Origin: Gudongella sp046224405
GTDB taxonomy: Bacteria > Bacillota > Clostridia > Tissierellales > Tissierellaceae
Direction: 5' to 3'
Length of the DNA stretch: 64,000 nucleotides
Assembly: GCF_046224405.1 (NCBI RefSeq)
Contig: NZ_JBJXRK010000007.1
Span: 40,314 to 104,313, forward strand
Below the pieces are notes generated by a model. The model was not told the DNA's origin. It ran no database searches and worked only from the letters and a program-made list of their open reading frames with translations. The position numbers and the translations under genes were made by a program. Numbering within the stretch: position 1 is the stretch's first letter; each line of letters starts with the position of its first letter. Positions 7,760 to 15,757 of the stretch are shown one piece after another.

Positions 7760-8839
7760 ATGAAAAAAATAAGTTATATATTGATGATAGGAATCCTGAT
7801 AAATATTCTGTCAGGATGCTCAGAGGGAGTCGCATACAACAGGTATAATGACACCTTCTTTGATTCATTCGATACGGTAACACAAGTAATAGGGTATACG
7901 AAGACAGAGGACGAATTTAAGGGGTACATGACCCAGATTCACGACAGGATGCTGGAACTTCATAAGCTGTATGACAAGTACAACAATTATGAGGGTATAA
8001 ACAACATCAAGACAATAAATGATAATGCTGGAATTGAGCCAGTGAAAGTTGATAAGGAGATAATTGACCTTATAACCTTTTCCAAGGAAATGTACAATAA
8101 TTCAAACCAGAAGACAAACATAGCTTTTGGTGCTGTTCTTTCAATCTGGTCAGAATACAGAGATGATGCTGAATTCGACCCAAACAATGCAAAGATTCCA
8201 CCCATAGGGATTTTGGAAGAAGCCAATAAACACACTGATATCAACAAGGTGATTGTAGACCAGGAAAATATGACTGTCTATCTGGAAGATCCTGAGATGA
8301 GTCTCGATGTGGGAGCTGTAGCCAAGGGATTTGCAACTGAAATCGTTGTTCAGGAACTGTTGGAGGCAGGCTTTGACTCATGGATAATGAGTGCAGGAGG
8401 AAATATTCGGGCTGTCGGCAAGCCAAAGGATCCTGCCAAGGATAAATGGGGTATAGGAATACAGAATCCCGACAAGAATATTTTTGGTGATGGCTCTAAC
8501 ATACTTGATACAGTTTTTATGAATGACATTTCAGTTGTTAGCTCTGGAGACTATCAGAGGTATTATGTGGTCGATGACCAAAGGATTCATCATATAATAG
8601 ACCCTGGAACATTGATGCCGGCATCATATTACAGGGCGGTAAATGTAGTGATTGAGGACTCAGGTCTTGCTGATTTTTACTCAACAGAAGTATTTCTATT
8701 ACCTTATGGGGAAAGCAGGGATTTTGTAGAGTCAGTGGATGGTCTTGAAGCCATCTGGGTATTTGCAGATGGGACCATAGAAATGACGGATGGTTTCAAG
8801 GCGATTTCAAGATCAGGTGGAGCAATCGCCACAGATTAA
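7760..8839 (+). CDS. apbE: FAD:protein FMN transferase (lipoprotein)
   Basis: ApbE cleaves FAD and attaches FMN through a phosphoester to Thr/Ser of exported flavoproteins. The 359-residue protein has a lipobox at LSGC (Cys20), the family segment SLDVGAVAKGFATEI, the glycine patch MSAGGNIRAVGKPK, and the RIHHIIDPGT motif whose Asp and Thr help bind Mg2+. It therefore acts on the outer face of the membrane. Neighbours are a lipoprotein with degenerate acceptor motifs (upstream) and, 3 kb on, a lipoprotein with a canonical SGAT motif (11779-12132), the best substrate candidate in the window. No Rnf or Nqr genes are present here. Confidence 0.92.
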   Translation: MKKISYILMIGILINILSGCSEGVAYNRYNDTFFDSFDTVTQVIGYTKTEDEFKGYMTQIHDRMLELHKLYDKYNNYEGINNIKTINDNAGIEPVKVDKEIIDLITFSKEMYNNSNQKTNIAFGAVLSIWSEYRDDAEFDPNNAKIPPIGILEEANKHTDINKVIVDQENMTVYLEDPEMSLDVGAVAKGFATEIVVQELLEAGFDSWIMSAGGNIRAVGKPKDPAKDKWGIGIQNPDKNIFGDGSNILDTVFMNDISVVSSGDYQRYYVVDDQRIHHIIDPGTLMPASYYRAVNVVIEDSGLADFYSTEVFLLPYGESRDFVESVDGLEAIWVFADGTIEMTDGFKAISRSGGAIATD

Positions 8840-8864
8840 CTAGATTATGTCAGGGGGAGGATTC

Positions 8865-9269
8865 ATGGAGAAGACTTTTGTTATGATCAAGCCAGATGGA
8901 GTTAGAAGAAAGCTCATTGGTGAAATACTGTCAAGGATTGAAAAAAAAGGTTTATTAATTAATAGACTGGAAATGTTAATGCCCGAAATAGAGATGCTGG
9001 AAGAGCACTATAAAGAACATTGTGAGAAGGGGTTTTATAAAGACCTGATCCAATTTATGACCAGCGGCAAGGTGGTGGCAATCCAGGTGGGAGGAAAGGA
9101 TTCCATAAGCATAATGAGGAAGTTGATTGGGGAAACAGACCCCGCATGTGCCTCTCCTGGAACAGTAAGAGGCGATTTTGCCAATTCCAAAACGGAGAAT
9201 CTGATACATGCATCCGATTCTGAAGAGGCTGCAAAACGCGAGCTTAAACTCTGGTTCGGAGAGGTGTAG
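8865..9269 (+). CDS. ndk: Nucleoside diphosphate kinase
   Basis: Ndk balances nucleoside triphosphate pools by phosphate transfer through a histidine. The 134-residue protein shows KTFVMIKPDGV at the start, the GT(V)RGDF segment and the active-site His in NLIHASDS. The start is ATG 8865 after GGGGGAGG at 8853-8860; an ATG-less upstream start at 8847 would give six extra residues that overlap the ribosome binding site. It begins 25 bp after apbE and heads a tight run into the racemase and sortase genes. Confidence 0.94.
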   Translation: MEKTFVMIKPDGVRRKLIGEILSRIEKKGLLINRLEMLMPEIEMLEEHYKEHCEKGFYKDLIQFMTSGKVVAIQVGGKDSISIMRKLIGETDPACASPGTVRGDFANSKTENLIHASDSEEAAKRELKLWFGEV

Positions 9270-9270
9270 C

Positions 9271-9975
9271 ATGAAAAAGACCATTGGTATAATAGGTGGA
9301 ATGGGTCCCTTGGCAACTGCGAAGCTTTTTGAAAAAATTGTACTTTACACAAAGGCGGATCTGGACCAGGATCACCCTCACACAATAATTGACAGCAACA
9401 CTAAAATTCCTGACAGGACAAGCTACATTCTCCAGGGAGGAGAAAGTCCGATGGAGGAGTTGACAAAATCTGTAAAAAGGCTTAAGGAGGCAGGAGCGGA
9501 TTTTTTGGTAATGCCTTGCAACACAGCGCATTATTTCTATGATGAACTCAAGAGTGCTGCAGATATACCTTTTATCAATATGATCAGTGAGACAGTTAGT
9601 ACAATAAAAAAAGATTTTCCGGGTATGAAGGTGGGACTGTTGTCCACCAGCGGAACGATTTCATCCGGTGTCTACAGCAGTGAACTGGAAAAGCAGGGTA
9701 TTGAATATGCAATACCTACAGGTGCTCAGCAGGATGCGGTTATGGACTTGATCTACAATATCAAGAAGGGCATGTATGACAATGACCTTAAAGGTTTTAA
9801 CAAGGCCATAGGGGAATTGAAGGATCAGGGTTCAAAAGTAATAATATTAGGCTGTACAGAGCTTTCGGTTGCCTACGACATGTATGGATTGCCTGAGGAA
9901 GTAAGCTATGTGGATGCCCTTCGGGTCCTTGCAAGAGAAGCCGTTATTCAATCAGGATGTGATATTAATACCTAA
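9271..9975 (+). CDS. Aspartate/glutamate racemase family protein
   Basis: The 234-residue protein is PLP-independent and has the two catalytic cysteines in MPCNTAH and LGCTELS, plus the N-terminal GIIGGMGPLAT typical of aspartate racemases. It probably interconverts L- and D-aspartate (or a related acid), for example to supply a D-amino acid to the wall; this is inference. The start at ATG 9271 lies 1 bp after the ndk stop, with GGAGAGG in the end of ndk. Interest rises because a diverged Mur ligase/ATP-grasp pair is 6 kb away. Confidence 0.88.
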   Translation: MKKTIGIIGGMGPLATAKLFEKIVLYTKADLDQDHPHTIIDSNTKIPDRTSYILQGGESPMEELTKSVKRLKEAGADFLVMPCNTAHYFYDELKSAADIPFINMISETVSTIKKDFPGMKVGLLSTSGTISSGVYSSELEKQGIEYAIPTGAQQDAVMDLIYNIKKGMYDNDLKGFNKAIGELKDQGSKVIILGCTELSVAYDMYGLPEEVSYVDALRVLAREAVIQSGCDINT

Positions 9976-10005
9976 CGTGGGTATCTATAACTAGAGGTGA
10001 ATGCT

Positions 10006-10674
10006 ATGAGAAGATGGATATCGACTTTATTGATAATTATGGGAGCAGTTCTGATTGCTTATCAGTTTTTACCTGAGCTTCTTATAAAGAGACAGGTTGA
10101 AAAAGGAGCAACAGTGGTCCAAGAAATCACTGAGGAGCAGATTCGTGAGAATAACCAACGTGAAGCTGAGTATGATTTTACCGCAATAGAGGATGTCTCA
10201 ACCACAAATGCAGTTGCTGGTGTTAGACAATTCAAGGATGAAAATGTTATAGGAATCCTGACCATAGATGATTTAGGTATTAACCTGCCCATACTGAAAG
10301 GTGTTTCAGACGCAAATCTCATGGCTGGAGCTGGAACAATGGTACCAGACTTAACAATGGGTGAAGGAAATTATTCCCTTGCTTCCCATTACATGAAGGA
10401 TCCAAGTTTGCTGTTTGGAAATCTCCTTAATGCAGAGCCAGGTATGAATGTCAGGATTACCGATAAGATAAATGTATACGAATACGAAATATATGAGACT
10501 GTCCTTGTGCCGGAGACAGCACTATATATGCTGGACCATGAGCAGGCCGAGGAAAGGGGAAAGCCAATTATTTCGCTGATGACCTGCTACTACACATCTA
10601 AGAATGGCAAGAGGTTTTTTGCGCTGGGTGAGCTGGTGGACACCTATCCCTACAGACAAAAAATGGTGGACTAA
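10006..10674 (+). CDS. Class A-like sortase
   Basis: Sortases join surface proteins with LPXTG-like signals to the cell wall. The 222-residue protein has one N-terminal membrane anchor (about 4-26) and an extracellular sortase domain with the catalytic triad visible as His in SLASHYM, Cys in LMTCYYT and Arg in KRFFALGEL. The start is ATG 10006 with AGAGG at 9993-9997; a GTG at 9997 is possible. No protein in this window carries an obvious LPXTG tail, so its clients lie elsewhere. Confidence 0.88.
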   Translation: MRRWISTLLIIMGAVLIAYQFLPELLIKRQVEKGATVVQEITEEQIRENNQREAEYDFTAIEDVSTTNAVAGVRQFKDENVIGILTIDDLGINLPILKGVSDANLMAGAGTMVPDLTMGEGNYSLASHYMKDPSLLFGNLLNAEPGMNVRITDKINVYEYEIYETVLVPETALYMLDHEQAEERGKPIISLMTCYYTSKNGKRFFALGELVDTYPYRQKMVD

Positions 10675-10718
10675 AGGTCCCGTTTCTAAGGAACATATAG
10701 ATAATATTCAAAATGAAG

Positions 10719-10747
10719 TTGTAATATGGGCCGAGAAGTGGTAGAAT
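10719..10747 (+). promoter_or_regulatory. Promoter for tatAC
   Basis: TTGTAA (10719-10724) and TAGAAT (10742-10747) with 17-bp spacing lie 47 bp upstream of tatA. Confidence 0.55.
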
Positions 10748-10794
10748 CAGTCCATGAGGATTGATAAAAATATATCGATATGGGAGGTTGAGTT

Positions 10795-10980
10795 ATGGGA
10801 TTTGGAAGATTGGGAATGCCTGAGCTGATTTTGATTTTGGCAATTGCCTTGGTTATATTTGGGCCATCAAAGCTACCTGAAATAGGAAAATCTTTAGGAA
10901 AGGCCCTAAAGGAGTTCAAGGCTGGAGCAGATAATGATTCTAAAGAGAAGGAAGAAGCTGATGAGAAGGAAGACAAGTGA
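10795..10980 (+). CDS. tatA: Twin-arginine translocase subunit TatA
   Basis: The 61-residue protein has the TatA/E layout: a short N-terminal membrane helix (MPELILILAIALVIFG), the FGPSKLPEIGKSLGKALKEF amphipathic helix, and a charged Lys/Glu/Asp tail. TatA polymers form the pore for folded proteins. GGGAGG precedes the ATG. It overlaps tatC by 20 nt, so the two are translationally coupled; no separate TatB is seen, as is usual in Firmicutes. Confidence 0.95.
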   Translation: MGFGRLGMPELILILAIALVIFGPSKLPEIGKSLGKALKEFKAGADNDSKEKEEADEKEDK

Positions 10981-11695
10981 AAACGATGGTAAAAACCTTA
11001 CATTGACTGAGCATCTTGAGGAGCTTCGCAAGAGGTTGATTTATTCTGCGGTGTTCTTCATAGCGGCAGCTCTTATATGCTATAGCTTTGCCGAGAGGAT
11101 AATCAGGGACATGGTGGATTTGGCTGGAGACATTGAATTTGTGTTTATTTCCCCTGCGGAGCTTCTTTTGGCAAATGTAAAACTGGCAATGATCGGAGGG
11201 CTAATAATAGCAGCACCCTTCCTGATAATTCAGGTATGGCTGTTTGTAAGTCCAGGACTCAACGCTAAGGAAAGAAAGCTTGTTGCTGCAGCCATATCAA
11301 TGGGAGGGCTGTTTTTCATAGCAGGAGCATTGTTTGCATATTTTATGGTAATACCAATAGTATTGGTGTTTTTCATGGGATTCCAGATGGATATAATCTC
11401 ACCAATGATAAGCTTCAATAGCTACATGAGCTTTGTACTTAGTACAGTAGTTGCTTTTGGGGCAATTTTCGAATTGCCGATACTGATGATACTGTTAACG
11501 AGATTTGGAATAGTTAAGGTAAGCTTTATTAAGAAGAACAGAAAATATATGGTTTTAGGCATATTTGTTCTGGCTGCAATAATAACGCCGCCTGACATTA
11601 TATCGCAGCTTCTGCTGGGACTACCCATGCTGGTGCTGATGGAACTGGGAATATTCCTATCTGGATTATTTGCAAAAAAAGAAGATCAGGATTAA
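10961..11695 (+). CDS. tatC: Twin-arginine translocase subunit TatC
   Basis: TatC is the receptor for twin-arginine signal peptides. The 244-residue protein has the LTEHLEELRKRLIYS N-terminal motif, six hydrophobic segments and the conserved FVSPGLNAKER loop. I use ATG 10961, preceded by AGAGAAGGAAG; an in-frame ATG at 10934 would deepen the overlap with tatA. With tatA it makes a minimal TatAC exporter. None of the proteins encoded in this window has a clear twin-arginine signal, so the cargo is elsewhere. Confidence 0.95.
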   Translation: MRRKTSENDGKNLTLTEHLEELRKRLIYSAVFFIAAALICYSFAERIIRDMVDLAGDIEFVFISPAELLLANVKLAMIGGLIIAAPFLIIQVWLFVSPGLNAKERKLVAAAISMGGLFFIAGALFAYFMVIPIVLVFFMGFQMDIISPMISFNSYMSFVLSTVVAFGAIFELPILMILLTRFGIVKVSFIKKNRKYMVLGIFVLAAIITPPDIISQLLLGLPMLVLMELGIFLSGLFAKKEDQD

Positions 11696-11723
11696 GAAAA
11701 GCATCTGAAGATTCATCATCAAT

Positions 11724-11761
11724 AAAAAACCCTTATCGGATAGACCGACAAGGGTTTTTTT
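11724..11761. terminator. Bidirectional terminator between tatC and the FMN lipoprotein
   Basis: AAACCCTTATCGG and CCGACAAGGGTTT pair with one mismatch, with a T run on the plus strand and an A run (T run on the minus strand) on the other side, so it can end both convergent transcripts. Confidence 0.8.
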
Positions 11762-11778
11762 AAGATCTATTATTTGAA

Positions 11779-12132
11779 TTACTCAGCGCTTTCAAGAGCG
11801 GCGTTAACTGCTTCAATGATACCATCGCTGGTATATGTAGCTCCAGATACTGTATCTACATCAGTTGAATCAGCTGCAACGATTGCCGCAGGAACCTCTT
11901 CTATTGCTGGGTCGCTAATTCCGGCTGACTCACTGTGCTCAAGAACTACCACGTTGGTGATGTCTTCTCCCTCAAGGGTAACCTCAACGGTGATGTCTCC
12001 ACCAAAGCCTTCTCCTACACCAGTAAGAACTACAGGCTCGCCACCTTCAGCTGCTGGCTCTTCTCCTCCTCCACATGCTGCAAGGCTCATTGCCATGGCA
12101 AGTGTCAAAAGGATAACCAAAAATTTCTTCAT
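11779..12132 (-). CDS. FMN-binding domain lipoprotein
   Basis: A small exported protein (117 residues from this start) with lipobox SLAAC at Cys20 and one FMN-binding domain: GVGEGFGGDITVEVTLEG, then VLEHSESAGI, and the canonical acceptor DTVSGATYTS (D93 to T99), in which the Thr is the expected phosphoester-linked FMN site, and a terminal helix. It should be modified by ApbE (7760-8839) and pass electrons at the membrane surface. Three ATGs (12141, 12135, 12132) are clustered behind AAGGAG; 12132 or 12135 gives the best spacing. Confidence 0.85.
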   Translation of the reverse strand: MKKFLVILLTLAMAMSLAACGGGEEPAAEGGEPVVLTGVGEGFGGDITVEVTLEGEDITNVVVLEHSESAGISDPAIEEVPAAIVAADSTDVDTVSGATYTSDGIIEAVNAALESAE

Positions 12133-12167
12133 CATTTTCATCTCCTTTCCTTTAAATGTACCTATAG

Positions 12168-12196
12168 ATTATACACTCTCGTTATTAAAAAATCAA
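12168..12196 (-). promoter_or_regulatory. Promoter for the FMN lipoprotein
   Basis: On the minus strand, TTGATT (12196-12191) and a perfect TATAAT (12173-12168) are separated by 17 bp, about 35 bp before the start codons. Confidence 0.72.
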
Positions 12197-12273
12197 GTTT
12201 TCATAAACCCCTTGTGAGTTCAGAGAGTAATGATGGGTATACATCAAATGTAAATTCAAAGGAGGGTACACAC

Positions 12274-12783
12274 ATGGCAAAAGGAAAGGACAAATACAGT
12301 CACAAGTATGATATGGATGAGCTGAAGGTAATGACAATCGAGATGCTTAACAGGAGAGGGGTGCAGCTCGAACAGATTGCAGAGATCGTAATGGATCTTC
12401 AAAAGGATTATTACGATGATCTCACAATTGATATTTGCCTGGAGAATATTGATGCGGTACTTAGCAAGAGGGAGATAATCCATGCCATAATAACTGGAAT
12501 AGCAATTGATGAGCTCACTGAGAAGAAACTCCTGCCGGAGCCTTTGCAAAGCATAGTTGCTGCAGATGAAGGTCTGTATGGAATAGATGAAATTCTTCCA
12601 TTATCCATCGTAAATGTTTATGGAACAATCGGTCTGACTAATTTCGGTTATCTGGACAAGGAGAAGGTTGGCATAATAAAGGAGCTGGACACAAAAAAAG
12701 GAGAGGCATGCCACACTTTTCTTGATGACATCGTGGCTGCAATTGCAGCGGCTTCTGCAAGCAGGATTGCACATTCAAGATAG
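12274..12783 (+). CDS. pgpA: Phosphatidylglycerophosphatase A-like protein (YutG type)
   Basis: The 169-residue protein matches the Firmicutes PgpA/YutG form: an N-terminal segment (MNRRGVQLEQIAEIV-like), AKREI-type helices and the C-terminal ECHTFLDDIVAAIAA-like stretch seen here as EACHTFLDDIVAAIAAASAS. PgpA dephosphorylates phosphatidylglycerophosphate to phosphatidylglycerol. The start is ATG 12274 after GGAGGG at 12261-12266; the frame is open further upstream but without start signals and opposite the FMN lipoprotein. Bacillus YutG activity is less well tested than that of proteobacterial PgpA. Confidence 0.82.
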   Translation: MAKGKDKYSHKYDMDELKVMTIEMLNRRGVQLEQIAEIVMDLQKDYYDDLTIDICLENIDAVLSKREIIHAIITGIAIDELTEKKLLPEPLQSIVAADEGLYGIDEILPLSIVNVYGTIGLTNFGYLDKEKVGIIKELDTKKGEACHTFLDDIVAAIAAASASRIAHSR

Positions 12784-12797
12784 AATATAAGAAAAAA

Positions 12798-12821
12798 GAA
12801 GCGAGGCAAATGCCTCGCTTC
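12798..12821. terminator. Hairpin terminator between pgpA and the AGCS symporter
   Basis: GAAGCGAGGCA (12798-12808) and TGCCTCGCTTC (12811-12821) are perfect complements. The A run to the left gives a T tract on the minus strand, so it mainly ends the symporter transcript. Confidence 0.75.
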
Positions 12822-12829
12822 AGTTATGA

Positions 12830-14185
12830 TTACATATTACCTTTTTCTTTTTCGCTTGCAAAGAATTCCTTTGTAAGCTTTATGATAGTTCCACTAAGCA
12901 TAAGAACACCTATAAGGTTTGGTATAGCCATAAGACCGTTCATTGTATCTGCAAGATCCCAAATAAACTCCAATCCTCCAATTGCTCCGATAACTACAAA
13001 TGGAATCCAGATTACTCTGTAAGGGACGATTGCCTTCTCTCCAAACAGGTACTCAGCACATCTCTCACCATAGTATGACCATCCAAGTATGGTTGAGAAA
13101 GCGAATAGCATGATACCTATTGATACAATGTATCCTCCACCTAGTATCGCTTCGTCAAATGCCTGAGTTGTTAGTGCGGCACCGGTGGCTCCAGTGTTCC
13201 AAAGACCTGAAACAAGAATTGCAAGAGCTGTAAGGGTACAGATTACAATTGTATCCATAAATACCTCGAATACTCCCCAAAGTCCCTGTCTTACAGGGTG
13301 GTCAGTGGTTGAAGCGGCATGGGCTATAGGTGCACTACCAAGTCCTGCCTCGTTTGAGAATACTCCACGTGCAACTCCGAATCTAACTGCCATTGCAAGT
13401 GTTGAACCTGCAAATCCACCTACGGCAGCTGTTCCCGTGAATGCATTTCCGAATATCAAACCAAATGCTTCAGGAATATGTGATCCGTTCATAATGATAA
13501 TAAAAATTGCACCAAGGATATAGATTGTTGCCATACCAGGCACAAGCTTCTCGGTTACAGAACCGATTCTCTTGATACCACCAAGGATTACAAGAGCAGT
13601 AAGAACTGCAAGAACAAGACCTGTTACAAGTGGGGAAATGTTGAATGATTCCTGAAGTGAAGCTGCAACAGAATTTGACTGAACCATATTACCGATACCG
13701 AAAGCTGCAAGAGCTCCAAATATGGCAAAAATTGTAGCAAGCCACTTCATGTTAAGACCGTTTGCTATGTAGTACATAGGTCCTCCTACGAAACGTCCGT
13801 CCTCAGTCTTCTCCCTGAAGTTGATTGAAAGAACAACTTCGCCGAATTTTGTTGTCATACCGAATATTGCTGATACCCACATCCAGAATACTGCACCTGG
13901 TCCACCAAGGGCTATCGCTGTTGCAACACCGGCTATGTTACCAGTACCAACAGTTGCTGCAAGTGCAGTTGCAACTGCCTGGAATGGCGTGATTTCTCCT
14001 TCTCCTGACTGATCCTTGGAGAAGATTTTAAGTAATGTGTTTTTTAGTACGTAACCAAGCTTAAGAATAGAAAAGAAATTAGTTCCAATGGTTAAGTAAA
14101 CGCCTGTACCTACCAATAGGAATAGCATAGGTGGTCCCCATACAAAGCTATTGACGGCACTGTTAAGATTCATAATAAAATCCAT
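12830..14185 (-). CDS. AGCS family sodium:alanine/glycine symporter
   Basis: The 451-residue protein has about ten membrane segments and the family signatures VNSFVWGPPMLFLLVGTGVY at the N-terminus, GTGNIAGVATAIALGGPGAVFWMW and the GVARGVFSNEAGLGSAP motif. These carriers take up alanine or glycine with Na+. AGGAGG lies before the ATG. A good promoter lies 110-140 bp upstream, leaving a roughly 100-nt leader; I could not recognise a glycine riboswitch in it. Confidence 0.93.
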   Translation of the reverse strand: MDFIMNLNSAVNSFVWGPPMLFLLVGTGVYLTIGTNFFSILKLGYVLKNTLLKIFSKDQSGEGEITPFQAVATALAATVGTGNIAGVATAIALGGPGAVFWMWVSAIFGMTTKFGEVVLSINFREKTEDGRFVGGPMYYIANGLNMKWLATIFAIFGALAAFGIGNMVQSNSVAASLQESFNISPLVTGLVLAVLTALVILGGIKRIGSVTEKLVPGMATIYILGAIFIIIMNGSHIPEAFGLIFGNAFTGTAAVGGFAGSTLAMAVRFGVARGVFSNEAGLGSAPIAHAASTTDHPVRQGLWGVFEVFMDTIVICTLTALAILVSGLWNTGATGAALTTQAFDEAILGGGYIVSIGIMLFAFSTILGWSYYGERCAEYLFGEKAIVPYRVIWIPFVVIGAIGGLEFIWDLADTMNGLMAIPNLIGVLMLSGTIIKLTKEFFASEKEKGNM

Positions 14186-14296
14186 AAATTACCTCCTAGT
14201 ATTATTTTTTCAATGTTCCTTTGACTCAGCAATTGGTGGATTGCCTATGGTTGCAGGTTAAACGTTTTCCCCATGCGTTTAAAAACAACCAACTTT

Positions 14297-14325
14297 AATT
14301 TTAACAGAAAGAATATGGAAATTCA
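14297..14325 (-). promoter_or_regulatory. Promoter for the AGCS symporter
   Basis: On the minus strand, TTGAAT (14325-14320) and TAAAAT (14302-14297) are separated by exactly 17 bp. Confidence 0.65.
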
Positions 14326-14540
14326 ATACAATTTAAAGAAAATTTGAAATATACAATTAATAGATAAAATTATAACAAAGTATTATGGACAAATGTTACA
14401 AAATGGCAAACATATAACAACTATACACTAGAAAGCAGGTTAACATATAGAGAAATTGTCAATCTGAGTGTTGAATTTGGAAGGGAGACCTTGATAAAAT
14501 GATAAAGAATTAACGATGCTTCAATATCAAGTTTCACGGT

Positions 14541-14571
14541 TTGAGCTTCATAATCCTAAATATGTTATAAT
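14541..14571 (+). promoter_or_regulatory. Extended -10 promoter for rnhA
   Basis: TG-T-TATAAT (14563-14571) is an extended -10 element, with a weak TTGAGC (14541-14546) at 19-bp spacing. Confidence 0.55.
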
Positions 14572-14602
14572 CAGTTTAGAATAAGGGATTAAGGGGTGAA
14601 TC

Positions 14603-15205
14603 ATGGCAAAATTCTATTATGCAGTTAAAAAGGGTTTGGTTCCAGGAATTTATAATAGCTGGGAGGAATGTAAAAATCAGGTGCATGGATTTCCAGGAGC
14701 AGTTTACAAGAAATTCAATAGCAAGTCGGAAGCGGAAGGGTTTTTAGGTGACAATGAGAGATCTGAGAGGATAATCGAAGAAATTGACGATGTGGAGGCT
14801 GCTGTAGCCTATGTGGATGGAAGCTACAATTTGGATACCGGAACCTACAGCTATGGAGTCGTAATAATATCAGATGGACAGAAGCATGGGTTTAGCGGGA
14901 GGGAAGAGAATCCTCAGCTTGCATCAATGAGGAATGTTGCAGGCGAGCTAAAGGGAGCCATGGTGGCAATGGACTGGGCTCTTGCACAAAAGAAGAAAAC
15001 CCTTTACCTCCATTACGATTACACTGGAATAGAAAATTGGGCAAAGGGTAATTGGAAAACCAATAGGGATGGTACAAGGGACTATAAGAAATATTATGAC
15101 TCCATCAAGGACAGGTTGGAGGTAAAATTCATCAAGGTTAAGGCACACTCGGGCAATGAGCTTAATGATGAGGCTGATCAGCTTGCTAAGGATGCCATTC
15201 TCTAG
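14603..15205 (+). CDS. rnhA: Ribonuclease HI with N-terminal viroplasmin domain
   Basis: The N-terminal 50 residues (KFYYAVKKGLVPGIYNSWEECKNQVHGFPGAVYKKFNS, read in two parts) are the viroplasmin/hybrid-binding domain of eukaryote-like RNase HI. The catalytic domain follows from about residue 70, with acidic residues in AYVDGSYN, in the VAGELKGAM helix (Glu) and in DEADQLAKDA (Asp). It removes RNA from RNA-DNA hybrids. The reading frame overlaps the convergent dCMP deaminase gene by 4 bp. Confidence 0.92.
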   Translation: MAKFYYAVKKGLVPGIYNSWEECKNQVHGFPGAVYKKFNSKSEAEGFLGDNERSERIIEEIDDVEAAVAYVDGSYNLDTGTYSYGVVIISDGQKHGFSGREENPQLASMRNVAGELKGAMVAMDWALAQKKKTLYLHYDYTGIENWAKGNWKTNRDGTRDYKKYYDSIKDRLEVKFIKVKAHSGNELNDEADQLAKDAIL

Positions 15206-15630
15206 GTGATTTTTTCATAGCCGATATTGTTTCTTTCCAGAAGCTCCACAGCATAATCATCCACTCGGTAGTCATTTTTGTAATAAATTTTTTTGATGCC
15301 TGCCTGTATAAGGGATTTTGTACAATTCAGGCAAGGGAAATGGGTGACATATGCAACACAGTTGCTAACAGGGATGCCTTCTTTTGCACAGTATAGAAGC
15401 GCATTCATTTCTGCGTGTATGGTTGCAATGCAATGTCCGTCCCTCATTGTATGACCGACATCGTCGCAATGGGGATTGCCTGAAACGGAACCGTTGTACC
15501 CTGTGGATACAATTCTGTTGCTGTCATTTACTATGACGCAGCCCACCCAGGCTCTGTCGCAGGTGGACCTGCTTGCAACCAGCTCAGTTATTTCCATAAA
15601 ATACTTGTTCCAACTCATTCTTCGGGACAT
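15202..15630 (-). CDS. comEB: Deoxycytidylate deaminase (ComEB family)
   Basis: The 142-residue protein converts dCMP to dUMP for thymidylate synthesis. Zinc ligands and catalytic Glu are seen in TIHAEMNAL (His, Glu) and HFPCLNCTKSL (two Cys); the N-terminus SWNKYFMEITELVASRSTC and the second zinc-like set around NPHCDD fit dCMP deaminases. The name comEB comes from Bacillus, where the gene lies in the comE operon, but no competence genes are near here. Confidence 0.92.
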   Translation of the reverse strand: MSRRMSWNKYFMEITELVASRSTCDRAWVGCVIVNDSNRIVSTGYNGSVSGNPHCDDVGHTMRDGHCIATIHAEMNALLYCAKEGIPVSNCVAYVTHFPCLNCTKSLIQAGIKKIYYKNDYRVDDYAVELLERNNIGYEKIT

Positions 15631-15757
15631 GTGATTCCTCCTCGTGTGGTTTGATAGATTTATTATACCACAAGGAGATTAGATGGAGCATCCAAATATC
15701 TGGGTATATAATAAGATGTGAAATTCAATTATTCTATCTTCAAGGAGGTGGAGGTCC
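15631..15757. promoter_or_regulatory. Divergent promoter region of comEB and the patatin gene
   Basis: Minus strand: a TATAAT about 30 bp before the comEB start (15661-15666 read in reverse). Plus strand: TATAAT in the stretch GTATATAATAAG near 15708, with a weak TGGAGC 17 bp upstream. The two promoters overlap within 60 bp. Confidence 0.45.

Larger units (their letters stand above)
14186..14602. other. Gene-free region between the symporter and rnhA
   Basis: This AT-rich 417-bp gap contains the two promoters listed separately and an untranslated leader of the symporter. I see no conserved RNA, tRNA, repeat or coding frame in the remaining central part. Confidence 0.6.

Noticed and set aside
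11774..12217. 147-codon plus-strand frame opposite the FMN lipoprotein
   Set aside because: It is the antisense image of a gene with a lipobox, SGAT motif, promoter and ribosome binding site; it has none of these itself.
11935..12273. N-terminal extension of the pgpA frame
   Set aside because: It runs opposite the lipoprotein gene and its promoter, and a good ribosome binding site precedes the ATG at 12274.
14186..14320. Glycine riboswitch in the leader of the AGCS symporter
   Set aside because: The minus-strand leader has no tandem aptamer cores with the expected conserved segments; only an isolated AAAGGAAC resembles part of the motif.
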